A stretch of DNA of 64,000 nt, taken from assembly GCA_949592205.1 (NCBI GenBank), contig CATIUR010000001.1, forward strand, positions 216,200,250 through 216,264,249, written 5' to 3'. Position 1 is the first letter of the stretch. Each line of letters begins with the position of its first letter. This document shows, piece after piece, positions 24,045 through 36,157 of the stretch. Source of the stretch: Helichrysum umbraculigerum. Taxonomy: Eukaryota > Streptophyta > Magnoliopsida > Asterales > Asteraceae. The notes below the pieces were generated by a model. It searched no databases. It saw only the letters and a program-made list of their open reading frames with translations, and had not been told where the DNA came from. The position numbers were made by a program, and so were the translations under genes.

Positions 24045-27000
24045 TTATAATACTATCGGCATGAAAGCTCCATGAAAACCATAAGGCACTCGAGTTGGCA
24101 ATGTAATAATCGCGACTGGCTCACTTGTAAACTTCTTTGCATCCACAATAATAACCTGTAAACGCCAATTTTCAAACCATTGATTACAAACAATCAGTAC
24201 ATCTAAAACAGCATTTGGCATAACAGTATACGGGAAGCCTAATAACCAACGGGTTGTATGTTTGCGTTTCTAAAATAAATGATTAAAATAAACTCACCCG
24301 AGATATATTTAAACGTTCATCGTGTACAAATGTGACAACCCAACCATCATCTTCTTCTGAACCTCCGGGTTTTGCCACAAATGCAGCACCTGTGCAGAAT
24401 GTGTTTTCTGGGAATTTATGGTACTCAGTTTTTACATAATCTTGTTGTTTCGTGTCTTCCATATGCAGCTTAATTAGTCCTCCATATTTAGCCATGCCTG
24501 AAATGGAACTTGCATCCAAATCAACAGTTTGGGCATACCCATATTTGTTTTTGAGGCCTGTAAAACTTTCATTGATCATTGGGAAGTCCATTGATTGTGA
24601 ATTTTCTGTGAGACTTCGTTCTTTTACTTCTCCACTTTTCATGTTTAATCTCCACTCGTACGCTTCAGAGAAGAACGAGTCGTCTGAATTTAAGCTTGTA
24701 TCACTTTTGTTCTTGAAACGACTTGAAAACCATTCAAACTTGTTCAACCCAAGATCAGGTCCTGGTATAATCGAGTTTCTTGCTCTAAATGCCCACATGA
24801 TCACCTGTTTATGATGTGATATTCTTATAAGACAAAGGTAACGAAAGTTTGAAAAAAGCTTTGAAGCAGGTAATGTATGTTTATTCGCACGTTATAACGA
24901 CTGTAATTTCAATTTTGCTCACTTTTAAAGACCATATTCTCATTTAGTTGATTATAGTTAACCTCACATAAAGTCTAAAGACTTGCGTACGAATTCAAAA
25001 ACATAATACTTTCATTTAAACATCAACACCTGATAATGATATAAGTCCAAACACCCTAATGGCTAACCTCATCACCGTCCTCATAAGTATTGATGATATG
25101 AAACACGCAACATGGTTCAACTTGGAACCACTTAACGCTATCTCCATCACCATAGCGTGGCATCACTCCAATCCTCGCGTATCCTTCTTTCTCATATTTT
25201 ATCAATCTGTTAATTTGTTTATTGTAATCAAATATACATCAACAAGTCATAATCAACATATGTAACTCCAAAAAGACATTGTAATGATGCTTACGGGCCT
25301 CCATTTGCAAGTCGTTTTAAATCTATGGTTAATGGGATATCAAGTATAACATTGTATCTGCAAAATGTACATGAAATTAAAAGAAAAAAATCAAATTTGG
25401 AGAAAAATGTGTGCGCAGAAATTGGAGCTATAATCAACTGCTTGGCATATATTTACCTCATAGTAACACCAATATCATGACAAAGGCTACACCTATTGAA
25501 ATATAAATCTGCTTTGTGAACTAGTTTGCTTCCATCAGCTGCATACAAATTATTGAATCAAAGTTATAAATGCAACCAAATCAATCCGTAAGCCTAAAAG
25601 AAATTGATTTCAAGTATATACCTGAGATAATGCCAATCTCAAAGAAAGGTTTCATCGCATTTACACCCATCATTACAAGCTCCCCGGAACCTGGAGCTTT
25701 CTACTGGAACAAAACATATTGTTTAAGCAATTATAAATGTGGTCATTATCTGTATACATGTCAAAGTTGGATCTTGGTGAACATTTTTCACCTTTGGGTG
25801 TGCTGTAAATGGTCGATTCCAATTTTTATCGACATCCCAGTTGCCTAGTGTTTCAAGTGTACGAATGTCTATTTCTTGAGGCATATGGTTCTCGGCTGCT
25901 GAGTAAAACTTGCCCGAATGCTCGAAAACACTTGTATTGCTAAGCAATTTATTGATCGTCCCAAATCTCATCTACCCAACCAAAACATCAATGGAAACTG
26001 TATCACTTTAATTGATTTCAACTTTGGAAACTAACTTATTTTACAACAGAGAAACAAAAAGTTGATTAATGGCAACTACCTAAATCACCCAATGTTTACT
26101 TTTTAGGCACCACATCAGCTCAAATAGTTAAACATGGTCTAAAGTTGCTAGCACATTAGATGCTATTAGCATACTGTTACTACCTTATATTGAAGTTTTT
26201 GGAAGTCAGTTAATTACTCCTACATTAAAACAAAATTTTAGATATCTTGATAACTTCTACATCTAATAGCAAGTTAGTACTCAGCTGAGTGATCAAAATC
26301 GAAATATGTTAACCCAAATTCTCAAACTAATGCTACCCCGTGTAAATTAGGCTCATAAACGTACCAGATTGAGTAAATAAGCGGATAAAATAGCTAGATA
26401 ATCGCCTTCAATAGCAGGAAGAAAAGAAGGCTTGTTTCTTTGTTTCTCCATCTTGAATGTATCAGTTTCTACATGTTTATTGTTGTAGGAAACACTCCAT
26501 TTACCATCGCTATCTTTCTTGAAGTACAAAGCATGAAGCATTCCTTCACCTTCTACCCAAATGTGACTTGACCCCCCAAATATCGATTTTGTTGACTTCA
26601 ACCCTCCAAATAGAGGATTTGCCCCTTCAAATTTGAGGTTGAACTTAACATGTTATCATTTCGTAGAAGATGATACAAACACGAAAACTTGTTTTAGTAT
26701 ATACCGTTTCTTATGTAAACACCCTCTGGAAAATCATTTGGAATGTTTCCTTGTACATCATCGACATAAAGCGCTTCTTCAATCTCTTCCACCGGAGCAA
26801 AGTTACTCTGTATGTTCACATTATGATAAAAGATTAAATAAGACAATTGAAATTTATATCCTCTATTTTCACAAGTCTCTACCTTTGAGTAGATGGTAGA
26901 AGTACGACTGTCTACATCTTACATCTCCATAACTTGCATTTGGTGGGATTGGGTATTACTAATTGTTGTTGATGTATGTTTTTACTTTCACACAAGGTCC

Positions 27001-27379
27001 TTTCTAGCTTCTTACTATCCGTAAAATTGAGTACATTACCTGAGAAGGGAGTACTGGGTGATCGATAAACTGAAACACTGAGTCCGTAAATGCGTGTAAC
27101 AATTCTATAGAAGTTTTCTTGATCATGGCACGAGGAACATGTAATCTCATAGGAATTTTCTGCAAGTCACTCATGAATGGCTGTTGATCGAAATTTGAAT
27201 CATATTATATCGTTAGGCTTAACTTCTGATCGTCTTGAAATCAAAAAAGTGAAAAAGAGAGCAGAACTAACCTTGAAAGAAGATATGAGTTGGTTCTTGA
27301 ATTGATCAAATGGGGTGGTGATTGAAGATGGCTTGTGAGCACAATGCACCTGGATTGCATCGATGCTGCAAGTCACCAT
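24045..27379 (-). CDS. Carotenoid cleavage dioxygenase, zaxinone synthase-like/CCD1-like clade
   Basis: Eleven-exon model: complement of 24045-24155, 24298-24804, 25068-25206, 25295-25357, 25457-25538, 25622-25700, 25792-25971, 26365-26624, 26705-26807, 27040-27180 and 27272-27379; 1773 nt, 590 residues, every intron GT-AG and every junction in phase. All four iron-binding histidine contexts are present: FTAHPK, CHDIGVT, FHIINTYEDGDE and GFHGAFMP. The segments SNFAPVEEI, GVYIRNG and SSHIWVEGEGMLHALYF are typical of the CCD1-like proteins that include rice zaxinone synthase. These enzymes cleave apocarotenoid double bonds with O2. No clear plastid transit peptide is seen. One small oddity is GVTMRYN where relatives usually have GVTERYN. 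No disabling lesion, so probably active; exact substrate is inferred only. Confidence 0.93.
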
Positions 27380-28091
27380 GGCCGGTTTTTCTTAACTCTT
27401 TTGAAGTTACGTCCATTAATTCTGAATTATATAACTGTTTATATACAAAAAACATTGTTGACTTGTTTTTTGATTAATAAACTGCAAATGTGTATTAATC
27501 TCTAGAAGTATCGTTAAAAGTGGTCCAAGCATTAGATGCTAAATATGTATCTACAAATATAATTTCAATAATTTTATAAGTTGAGTTTTGTCTTATACCC
27601 CAATAGTTAACAACTTAACATAATGTAGTTTCTATGTGTGTTGAGACGGATGGATTATTTATATTTGTCACCTTTTTATCCCAATATACTTGGTAAACCA
27701 AACATATCTATATTGTCACGTTTGGTGAAAATGACCACGCCCCTGTTTTGAAGTTAGTCAACGATGGCTTTTTCATCTGAAATTGTCAAACTAGTTAACT
27801 ATTGATATTGTCGTTAAGGTATGTTTTAGGTGTAGGCGACAAATACAGCAGATAAAATTTATGTTAGTTGAATTGTCCAAGATCATAGTTAAGTAGGAAT
27901 ATTCCAACACTTGCGACTGATTTTGAGCTACGATTTATGTTATAGAAATCACCGGTACTTATGTTACACATAAATCCAATAAATCTTTTCTCAACGATGA
28001 AAACAAACAAGAAAGTCATCTAAAAATGAACAGCATTGGTTAACAACAACACACATCGAGACCAATTATACTAACCAAAGCTTCATGATAG
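27380..28091. other. Presumed promoter of the dioxygenase gene
   Basis: Upstream of the minus-strand start at 27379, ending at the target-site duplication of the MULE. No transposon ends or coding frames are seen. The MULE insertion about 0.7 kb upstream could affect expression, but that is inference. Confidence 0.4.
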
Positions 28092-28100
28092 ATAAAAGAA

Positions 28101-28480
28101 GGGAAATTAATCAAAATGCCACTTTTTCCAAGCGTATTTTTCGTTTTGCCACTTTTTATAAAAAATTGCCGATTTGCCCCACCCAGTCGCCGGTCGCATC
28201 GTGCGACCTGCGACCCGCCCACTGCGACCCGCGACCAAAGATGTCACCGAGTAAAAGACAAGCCAAACCGCACTACGACCCGTTCACCGGTCGCAGGTCG
28301 CATCATGCGACCTGCGACCCGATCTCGGCGACCTGCGACCGTCGAAGAACGAGAACGATGAGCGAGTCGTAACTCTTATTCACTGGTCGTAACTCTTGGT
28401 CACTAGTCGTAACTTTTGTTCGCTAGTCGTAATTCTTTGTCACAAGTCGTAAATTACCATTTTTAGATTTTTCAAACTAA
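28101..28480 (+). repeat. Left terminal inverted repeat of the MULE
   Basis: Matches the complement of ~32810-33186 over almost its full length with scattered substitutions. Outer part: GGGAAATTAATC and a poly-T/CACTTTTT block. Middle: dense GTCGCA/TGCGAC words. Inner: tandem GTCGTAACTCTT-type units. Frames of 80-95 codons across it, on both strands, are by-products of GC-rich repeats and are not genes. Confidence 0.93.
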
Positions 28481-28743
28481 TATTTTTTAAATTTTTCAGA
28501 TAAGATTTTCTGACAATTTTTTAAGATTTTCTCGATTTTTTGTACTTTTTTGATAAGATTTTTATAACTTATTATCTTTTTGAGATAAGATATCTTATCT
28601 TTTTGGATAAGATTTTCCTTGATTTTCTTGATTTTTATCTGTTTATTTATAAATAGTGTAACTGTAAGATAGAATTATCAACACTTCACATTCTCACCAC
28701 ATTCTCAACTTTTTCATATATCTTTGTCATTAGTTTTCTGAAA

Positions 28744-29223
28744 ATGGTTTTGGATGAACATTTTTGGTATTTTCGATCTCCAAATGAAGAACCATCAACT
28801 GAGAAAATATACGCAGAAGTACCATGGATGTTTAGTGTTGCTTTCCGTCACGCCGGACAGTTTCAGGGCGCTCTCAGAACGTACACTCAAGGTTTGTTGA
28901 CGTTTCTTGACTGTGTTGAGGCCGATGAATTTTCAACTAAACTTTTGGAAACGGCTTTGAAAGAGCTTGGTTACTGGCCACCACCGAAGTGGTATTTTTA
29001 CTTTAAAGAGCATGAAAAAGACTTAGATAATGGTTTAGAATTGATAACAGATGATGTCGAGCAACTCAAGAAGATTACTGACTATGCCAAAATACATAGA
29101 GAAATTGAGGTGTATGTTACCCGCAACGATCTGTCACATTTCTCGAATTCGTGTCAAACAATGCCGTATGCAATTTCTAAGGTTATTACCGGCTCTTCAA
29201 GTGCTAGACGTTTATTCGATTAG
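28744..29223 (+). CDS. Stand-alone PB1-like domain protein carried by the MULE
   Basis: A 159-codon uninterrupted ORF starts about 260 bp inside the left TIR, preceded by a TATA-like stretch and an A/T leader, and followed by AATAAA (29260s). Residues ~30-125 follow the pattern of the PB1-like domain found at the N-terminus of plant MuDR transposases: a beta-hairpin start (FRHAGQFQG), the region FSTKLLETALKELGYWPPP, then LDNGLELITDD and a final strand IEVYVTRN. There is no transposase, SWIM or zinc-knuckle part. The neighbouring mudrA-like protein also begins with such a domain, so this may be an N-terminal domain that became a separate gene able to pair with the transposase. It is open and shows no lesions. 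Function is inferred only. Confidence 0.6.
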   Translation: MVLDEHFWYFRSPNEEPSTEKIYAEVPWMFSVAFRHAGQFQGALRTYTQGLLTFLDCVEADEFSTKLLETALKELGYWPPPKWYFYFKEHEKDLDNGLELITDDVEQLKKITDYAKIHREIEVYVTRNDLSHFSNSCQTMPYAISKVITGSSSARRLFD

Positions 29224-29687
29224 TTATTAGTTAAAGCTTGTAATTCGTGTCTTTCTTTCAATAAATTGTACGTTGTGTTGTTAATGTAATTTTATGATTT
29301 TTAAACCTTATGTAATGATAGGTTTAGTAATGTTCAAACAAAGTAAGTAAACCAAATACACCACAATAATGCAAACATAGATAACATTGCTAACAAGTAC
29401 ATAACATAAGCCAGTGGCAAATACAACACAATAATGCAAACATAGTTTTTTTTCATCATAACAATTTCAAATGTGACTCAAGGTTGACTCAAATGTACAC
29501 TTGGATAAGTTTGAGTTGCCTGGGATGGCTCTCCTTCATCTTCCTCGAACTTGCTTTTCGTTGACTTTGTGGACGTCTACTGCAAGTCAAATAATGACGA
29601 TTGTATTAATAACACAATGTAAATTTTTTGTGTTAATATGAATAATATTAATAACTTACTTTCTTCGATCTTGATTTGGATCTTGAT

Positions 29688-32470
29688 TTAATTTGGACCT
29701 TGACTTTGATCTTGCGGTGGTTCTTGATCGGGTTGGCTCATCGGTTCTATCGTAAGGAGCCGTACAATTAACTCGACTATGACCGCGTTCCTTGCACCTG
29801 CTACATACATTTTGTATTCCTGTTTCTCCTCTCCTTTCGAAGGAATACGAGCACGGCCAGGTGGGCGGCCAGATTGCCTCTTCACAACTACCGGCGGTAA
29901 GCAAGTCTGCAGATTACCTGGATCTTCCCATTCTGAAAGATGAGGTGTTGGATTTATAGCCTCACTGTAGGTTGACCGATATGTTTTCGTGGTGAAATAC
30001 CTCTCCGCAAAGCAGCTCACATTGTCCATTTTAAAGTGACGGGTCACTGCCGCTACGTGTCCGCAAGGTAAACCAGACAGTTGCCATTGCTTACAAGTGC
30101 ATGTTCTTGCTTCCAAGTTGACTGTTCCATTCTTTTCCCGATCCACCACCTCACATATCATGTTTGTGGATGGGTTGACCTTCCAGCTGAGTGATTTGCC
30201 AACCCTCTTACCAATTTTGTGTTCGGCATATGGCGTGACAGGTGTTTTAACGGCTGCGGCAGTGTTTCGATGTTTGAAATACCATTGTTGTACTGAAGAT
30301 CTAAAAAACTCCAGTAACATTGTCACCGGTAGTTTTCTTGCATGCTTGGTCATGGCGTTAATGGACTCTGCACTATTAGTCGTGAGGTAAGCATATCGTG
30401 TCTTTGTTGAATGATGCCTTGACCATCTTTCTTTCCCCACCTCTCTAAGAACATTAGCTGAACTTGGTAAATGTCTAGAAATGACATCAAAATGTTCATC
30501 GAAATCCGACTTTCGGTAAGCCTTACACATTTTCCAGTAATGCCATTCAAAGTGCTTTACTTTTGCAGATTTGCTTTTCAAGTTCATCAATAAATGACGG
30601 CTACAAAGGGCATGAAATGCCTCCGGGAATACATCTGAAATACCGGCCGCAATTGATGCAGCCCTATCAGAGATGAATGTGAGGTTGTCAACCCCACCGG
30701 CAGATTCAAGTGCGTGTAAGTTTCCCAAGAACCAGGTCTACACGTCGGTCGTCTCTCCCGCACCAATGCCATAAGCCAGTGGCAAGATGCCATTATTACC
30801 GTCCATCGCCACAGCAATTAAGTTAGTACCCAAGTACCCACCCTTCAAATGTGCCCCATCTACGATTATTATTGGGCGTGTGTGGTTGACAAATGAACGT
30901 ATATGCAAATTCAGAAAAAAAAATAAATGTAAATTATATAATAATGTACGTATGTCATTGACTAATAATAATTACTTACAGCTGCTCCGATGGACATGTA
31001 ACACATTACAAATTTATCCTCATCGTCTGTACGGAGATTCGTAGTGCTCCCCGGGTTATGTAGTTTTAGGTTGTGCAGGTAAATGAGAAGTTTCTTAAAC
31101 GATTCAGCGGGACTACCTCTCAACAGCTCTATAGCATAACACTTTGCTTTCCATGCTTGGTTGTATGTAAGGCTGATTTTAAAGCGTTCAGTCATATCAA
31201 GTTTGATCTCTTTGCCTCTGTATACACGACCTTCCAAAGTCATCGCCTCCTTCAAAAGGTTACCAAGCACTTTCTTGGTTGCATGACGACTATTTGCCAA
31301 GATTTTAGTGCGAGAACATGTGTGCGCGTCACGTAACTTCCTTACTTGGAAGTTGTCACAATATCGGATACACGCTGCGCTTATCTTCCAATCACAATCA
31401 GGCAAAATACATTTTGTTGTGTACCTTTTTTTGTCTGACTTTATTGGTTTAATCTGAAAACCCTCTTCTAGACACTTGGTCTGCAATTGAAGCAGAAATT
31501 CCTCTTTACTTACGAATGTTTGGCCCTCTCGAATCCGACAAGATTTCCCATACATTGTAACTGACCGTTTAGGAACTTCTTTTTCTTCCTCTCCTGAAGG
31601 CGTTGGTATATTCCATAATATATCAGGTTCGGCTGATTTTACTGGTATTGGTTTGTCGTACATATCTCTTGGATCAGGCTCATCCTCCTCATCACCCTCA
31701 TCATCCTCATCATCCTCATCATCTTCAACAATGTGATTACAAAATGGATGGTCATGATCCTTTGGTGGATTGACATTTTCCTCATCATAATGATCATAAT
31801 CATGAGGATGTGGATCTGGCTCCTCCACATAGTAATTTGAATGAGATTGATCATATTGAACATCCGAATCAAATTTATAATTATCTTGGGTCTCTTCAAC
31901 TACCCTAAATGAAGGGTTCATCGGGTGTTCTGTTGGATGGAAAACTGTATTTTGTGGAGGAGCATGATAATAAAATTGATATTGTGGTTGATAAGGAAAC
32001 GGAAATTGTTGAACGGGCTGTTGAAATTGCTGATATTGTGGTTGTTGAAAGGGCTGTTGAAATGGCTGATATTGAGGTTGTTGAAAGGGTTGTTGAAATG
32101 ACTGATATTGAGCTTGTTGGTAGTATTCAGTAGTTTGTTGTTGGTGAAACTGTGGTTGAAAACAAGAACTACTACTACTAGGTTGATTGCTACCCTTACC
32201 AGAAACATTTCGTACAAGATCAACAATGTAAATTTCTATCGGAGCATTGTTAATTGCATGGCACAGAAAATCACCAAAATCATCAATATCATCATTTACA
32301 TCAACAACATATTGACCGAGCTTATATTTTAGACAAACCGGTGAATCAAGTGGTAGACCTACCTTTTTTAATACGTTTTTCAACAAAACTTTGCACGTCA
32401 TGGGCTTCTCTGGTGCCACTGGAAGTTTTAACGGCACTTTACTACATTCTATTGGCAAATACATTGGCAT
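29688..32470 (-). pseudogene. mudrA-like MULE transposase, broken by a nonsense codon
   Basis: Exon 1 (30980-32470) starts MPMYLPIECSKVPLKLP and has a PB1-like N-terminus, a long Gln/Pro-rich and then acidic Asp/Glu-rich linker, and the MuDR N-terminal zinc region (CILPDCDW ... HTC). The donor GCT|GTAAGT ends it. The next exon reads IRSFVNHTRPIIIVDGAHLKGG, with the first catalytic Asp; FISDRAAS supplies the second and NSAESINAM the Glu. The SWIM zinc finger is CTCKQW ... LPCGH. Two lesions: an in-frame TAG at 30738-30740 where relatives have Trp (TWFL follows), and an apparent loss of the acceptor (TTTGCAT where TTTGCAG is expected, ~30905). It is therefore unlikely to make active transposase unless edited or read through. 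The C-terminus is basic and Gln/Pro-rich and ends at 29688. Confidence 0.85.
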
Positions 32471-32809
32471 GTTGTTAACATATAAAAAGTTTAAACTTAT
32501 CCATCAAAAAATGCAATACTACCTGAGTGGGTGAAAATTTGTACCTGAAGAATGATATGTTAAATGGATGATGAGAGGAGTGTGAGAATTTGAGAGTGAT
32601 TGCAGAGATGGATGTTAAAATGAAAAGTATTGAAACTAGAAAAATCTGATATTGTTAAAATGGAAGTTATCCAGATCATTATCCAAAAAGTACAAAAAAT
32701 CTTAAAAATGTCATAAAATCTTATCTGAAAAATCTGAAAAGCCTTATCTTGAAAAATCTTATCTTGAAAAATATAACAAATGTCAGAAAATCTTATCTGA
32801 AAAATCCTA

Positions 32810-33186
32810 TCTTGAAAAATCCGAAAATGGTATTTTACGACTAGTGACAAAGAATTACGACTAGTGACCAAGACTTACGACTAGTGACCAAGAATTACGA
32901 CCAGTGAACAAGAATTACGACTCGCTCATCGTTCTCGTTCTTCGACGGTCGCAGGTCGCCGAGATCGGGTCGCAGGTCGCATGATGCGACCTGCGACCGG
33001 TGAACGGGTCGTAGTGCGGCTTGGCTTGTCTTTTACTCGGTGACATCTTTGGTCGCGGGTCGCAGACGTCGGGTCGCAGGTCGCACGATGCGACCTGCGA
33101 CTGGGTGGGGTAAATCGGCAATTTTTTAAAAAAAGTGGCAAAACGAAAAATATGTTCGGAAAAAAGGGCAAATCGATTAATTTCCC
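32810..33186 (-). repeat. Right terminal inverted repeat of the MULE
   Basis: Complement of the left TIR, ending GATTAATTTCCC directly before the second copy of ATAAAAGAA. It differs from the left copy by scattered substitutions and a few small changes in the outer 50 bp. Confidence 0.93.
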
Positions 33187-33420
33187 ATAAAAGAATAATA
33201 CTACTCTCACACAAATTTTACAAAGAAACTTTCACAAAATTAGGTGGCACATGAATTCCACCAATCACATAATTTTCTTTTCTCTCTCTCATGTTTCTCT
33301 CTCTTCATTTGATTGGTCCAACTCATTTTTTAAGCATAATTTTGTAAACATTTTGTGGTTTAAGCATTTCTCTAGATAAAAATTTAAATAAAGTACAACA
33401 ATTTTTTAAAGAATGAAAGT

Positions 33421-33923
33421 ACCAATGAGATTGTGTCATTTATACAAAAACTCATTTACCCCTAAGTTCTTAAAAACTAATTATCTCACAAATGGTAAAT
33501 CAAAAAATTATAAAAATTGCACCATAAGATTCAACGTTTTATCCTCTTCGATTTGCCATCTCTCAAGGCATACTTTCGACGAGTTTTTTTCTTCGCTTTT
33601 TGGTGGGTATCACAAATTACAAACACATGTGTTAGTACTTGGTTGTACATTTAAATTAGGTTTAGGGTTTAGGGTTTAGAAGGGTTTAATGTTTAAGGTT
33701 TAGTAGGATATGTGTTAGTAATTTGTGAAACCCACCAACAAAACGAAGAAAAAAAATTCGTCGAAAGTATGCCTTGACAGATGGCAAATCGAAGAGGATA
33801 AAACGCTGAATTTTATGGTGCAATTTTCATAATTTTTTGATTTGGCGTTTGTGAGATATATATTTAAGTTTCACAAAGATGGGGGTTAATGGGTTTTTGT
33901 ATAAATGACACAATCTCATTGGT
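33421..33923. mobile_element. Foldback element with ~210-bp arms
   Basis: The left arm (33421 to ~33630) and right arm (~33715 to 33923) are imperfect inverted repeats sharing long blocks such as CCAATGAGATTGTGTCATTT and GGCATACTTTCGACGA. The loop holds telomere-like TTTAGGG units (33659-33690). A TSD was not identified with confidence, so the true outer ends may extend beyond these limits. No coding capacity; an 88-codon frame over the left arm is an artefact. Confidence 0.7.
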
Positions 33924-34027
33924 TCTTCCAAACTTCACAAAATACTTGTACTTCATTGATCCCATCTCTAATCATATAATCACAAAATTATTAGTCTCTA
34001 ATTTCGTCATCTATCTACATCTATCTA

Positions 34028-35277
34028 TCTACACTATATATTATAAGATAGTGTAAATTAGGTAGTCTAAGTTAATCTCACCCCTTAAATGAGTTATTAA
34101 GTTAAATGTGAACCATTGATCTGGATTTTAAAAATATGACAACCTAAATAGTGGGAGGAGATGACAAAAAGACTAAAATGACCCTATATTGACTTAAATT
34201 ATTTTGGTAAGCAATTTATTGATCGGTGATATATTAATTGAAATATTGACTATTGAATATTTTTTGTTATTATTAATAAAAGATTTAATATACATTTATG
34301 TGCATAACCTACACATAATTTAGAATAGCAAAAATGAAAATTAAATATAATTAAAAAAAACGATTTGGGATGTTGTGTCTTTTAAAGAATTTAGGGTGAC
34401 AATTAACATGATTGACCTATCGCTTTTTCAGCTAAATTTTTTTAATTCGTATAAATATAATCCAACTTGATTACGGATGTCAATTAGCAGACGAACCCGA
34501 TGGGGAATACCGAACCTGAAATATTTGGGGCAGGTTTTGAGGCGGGTTGATGGGTTATCGTCATATCATTGCCGGTCAATTGAATATGTTCTACTTGGTA
34601 AGTTTTTTTGAATTGTCATCATGTGAACGTGTAATTGTATGCATTGGTTTTGTACGATAGTTAAATTATGAAAAACTTGTTATTATTGAAGATGACGATG
34701 ACATGCAAACATTATACTCCCTCCGTCCCTAATCTATTGTCCACTATTCCATTTTGGGATGTACCAAATTAATTGTCCACTTTCATAAATAGATAAGAAT
34801 AAGGAGATAAATTTCTTTTTTACCCTTAGTGTACATATATAAGACAAAAAAAAAATAGGTAAAAAGTAGAGGGTAAAACTGTCATCATACCAAAAAGTAA
34901 GAGAGATGATTATATTTTCTTAAACTGCGTGTTTTTTGTCTGGGGACAATAGAATTGGGACGGAGGGAGTATATAGTTTCTATATTATAATTTTTTTTTG
35001 GAAATTGCACATCAAATTGATCGTGTTTAAACATTCATGTTTATGTGTTGCCTCTTTGATGTTTAGTTTGTTACTAATTATTTTCAATGTTATTTTTTAT
35101 TAATGTATCTCCAAAGCTACTATCAATAGATAAGTGTATCTATTTCAATTCAAAACATTTTTGTAGTCATCCGCAAAAATATGTCGAATCAAACATTACA
35201 CTAAAATAATTAATTAATAATATGAATATTTTTAAAAATCATGAAGTAGCATGCAAAATTTGCAGATTATAATCTAG
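34028..35277 (+). mobile_element. Non-autonomous Helitron
   Basis: It starts TCTACACTATATATTATAAG after an A. It ends with the stem GCAAAATTTGC, then AGATTATAATCTAG, before a T. The first 35 bases align gaplessly with the Helitron at 18045 and the last 12 match its end. 1250 bp, no genes, and it hosts a Stowaway MITE. Confidence 0.8.
34717..34969. mobile_element. Stowaway MITE (Tc1/mariner) nested in the Helitron
   Basis: The canonical Stowaway end CTCCCTCCGTCCC lies at 34717 and its complement GGGACGGAGGGAG at the right end. Both are flanked by TA (34715-34716 and 34970-34971). 253 bp with further inverted similarity inside (CTATTGTCC and GGGACAATAG). Confidence 0.95.
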
Positions 35278-36157
35278 TTTTAATAATAAGAAATGTAAAT
35301 ATGACATATATAACCAAACTGCCGACCAACTATGAATATGAAAGAAACCAGAATAGCATCTTTTGACTTCTGATATTGAGATGCCATGTTAAGAGTCAAA
35401 TCAATTTTTAAAATCTTTGTTGTTTATTAGTGACATCTTCAACAGTTAGGACTTTGTTATCATAACTTATACTAATATATCTTAGTTTTGAATCTTATAT
35501 ATGAGTTTAAGAATGTATAACAAAATATATTACATTATACAGAGTACGTCGACTTCTATTGTATATAATCAACCAAATAAAACATTTAAAGTGTGTGAAA
35601 CTTTCAATAATTTCTATCGTATGTATTCAATGAATTATAAATTAGGTATTTAACGTGATGATTAGATACATTGTCACATTATTATTTATAAGTTATACGA
35701 AGTCAAATTCATACAATAACGATAAAAATGACAAATCCCACCATCTATAAGCAAATACTATAGTATCAAAAGTGCACATATAATAATGTCTATACATATA
35801 GCTTCAACGCAACGATTTTATGGTATTATAAACCTTATGTAATCTCTGGTCTGTGAAAACATATAAGTAGATTTACGCATGTGATAATTTATACTTTAAC
35901 ATTTTTATAAATTATATATAAACGTGATGCATCAAAATTTATGACTACGATGCAGTGCTAGTATAAATGGTGCAAATCATTCTTTATAAAAGTGATGCAC
36001 CAAATTTGTAAAATTACTATATTTGATAATAATGTAGTGTTAAGATCAACTTTAACTACATTATTCTAGAGTATACAAATTTGCCATCGATCATAGTTTT
36101 TTAAAAGTTGGCGAATCACAATTTTAAAGTTGATACTTTATTTTTATTTTATCAAAA
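35278..36157. other. AT-rich gap between two Helitrons
   Basis: No gene, repeat array or transposon terminus is recognised between the end of one Helitron at 35277 and the 3' end of the minus-strand Helitron at 36158. Confidence 0.5.

Larger units (their letters stand above)
28101..33186. mobile_element. Complete MULE with long TIRs and perfect 9-bp TSD
   Basis: ATAAAAGAA is duplicated exactly at 28092-28100 and 33187-33195. The element is 5086 bp and begins GGGAAATTAATC, with the complement at its right end. The TIRs are about 380 bp (28101 to ~28480 and ~32810 to 33186) and highly similar, suggesting a fairly recent insertion. Each TIR has a run of GCGACC/GGTCGC motifs and then about five tandem ~20-bp units containing ACTAGTCGTAA. 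Two genes converge inside: a mudrA-like transposase from the right end and a PB1-like ORF from the left end, the same layout as mudrA and mudrB in maize MuDR. Confidence 0.95.

Noticed and set aside
28085..28372. Overlapping 80-95 codon frames rich in Arg, Pro and Thr in the MULE TIRs (also 32915-33214)
   Set aside because: They lie in terminal inverted repeats, appear in two frames and on both copies, and come from GCGACC repeats.
31909..32332. Plus-strand frames with repeated Val-Glu-Arg units, opposite the mudrA-like gene
   Set aside because: Antisense shadow of the Gln/Pro-rich repeat region of the transposase.
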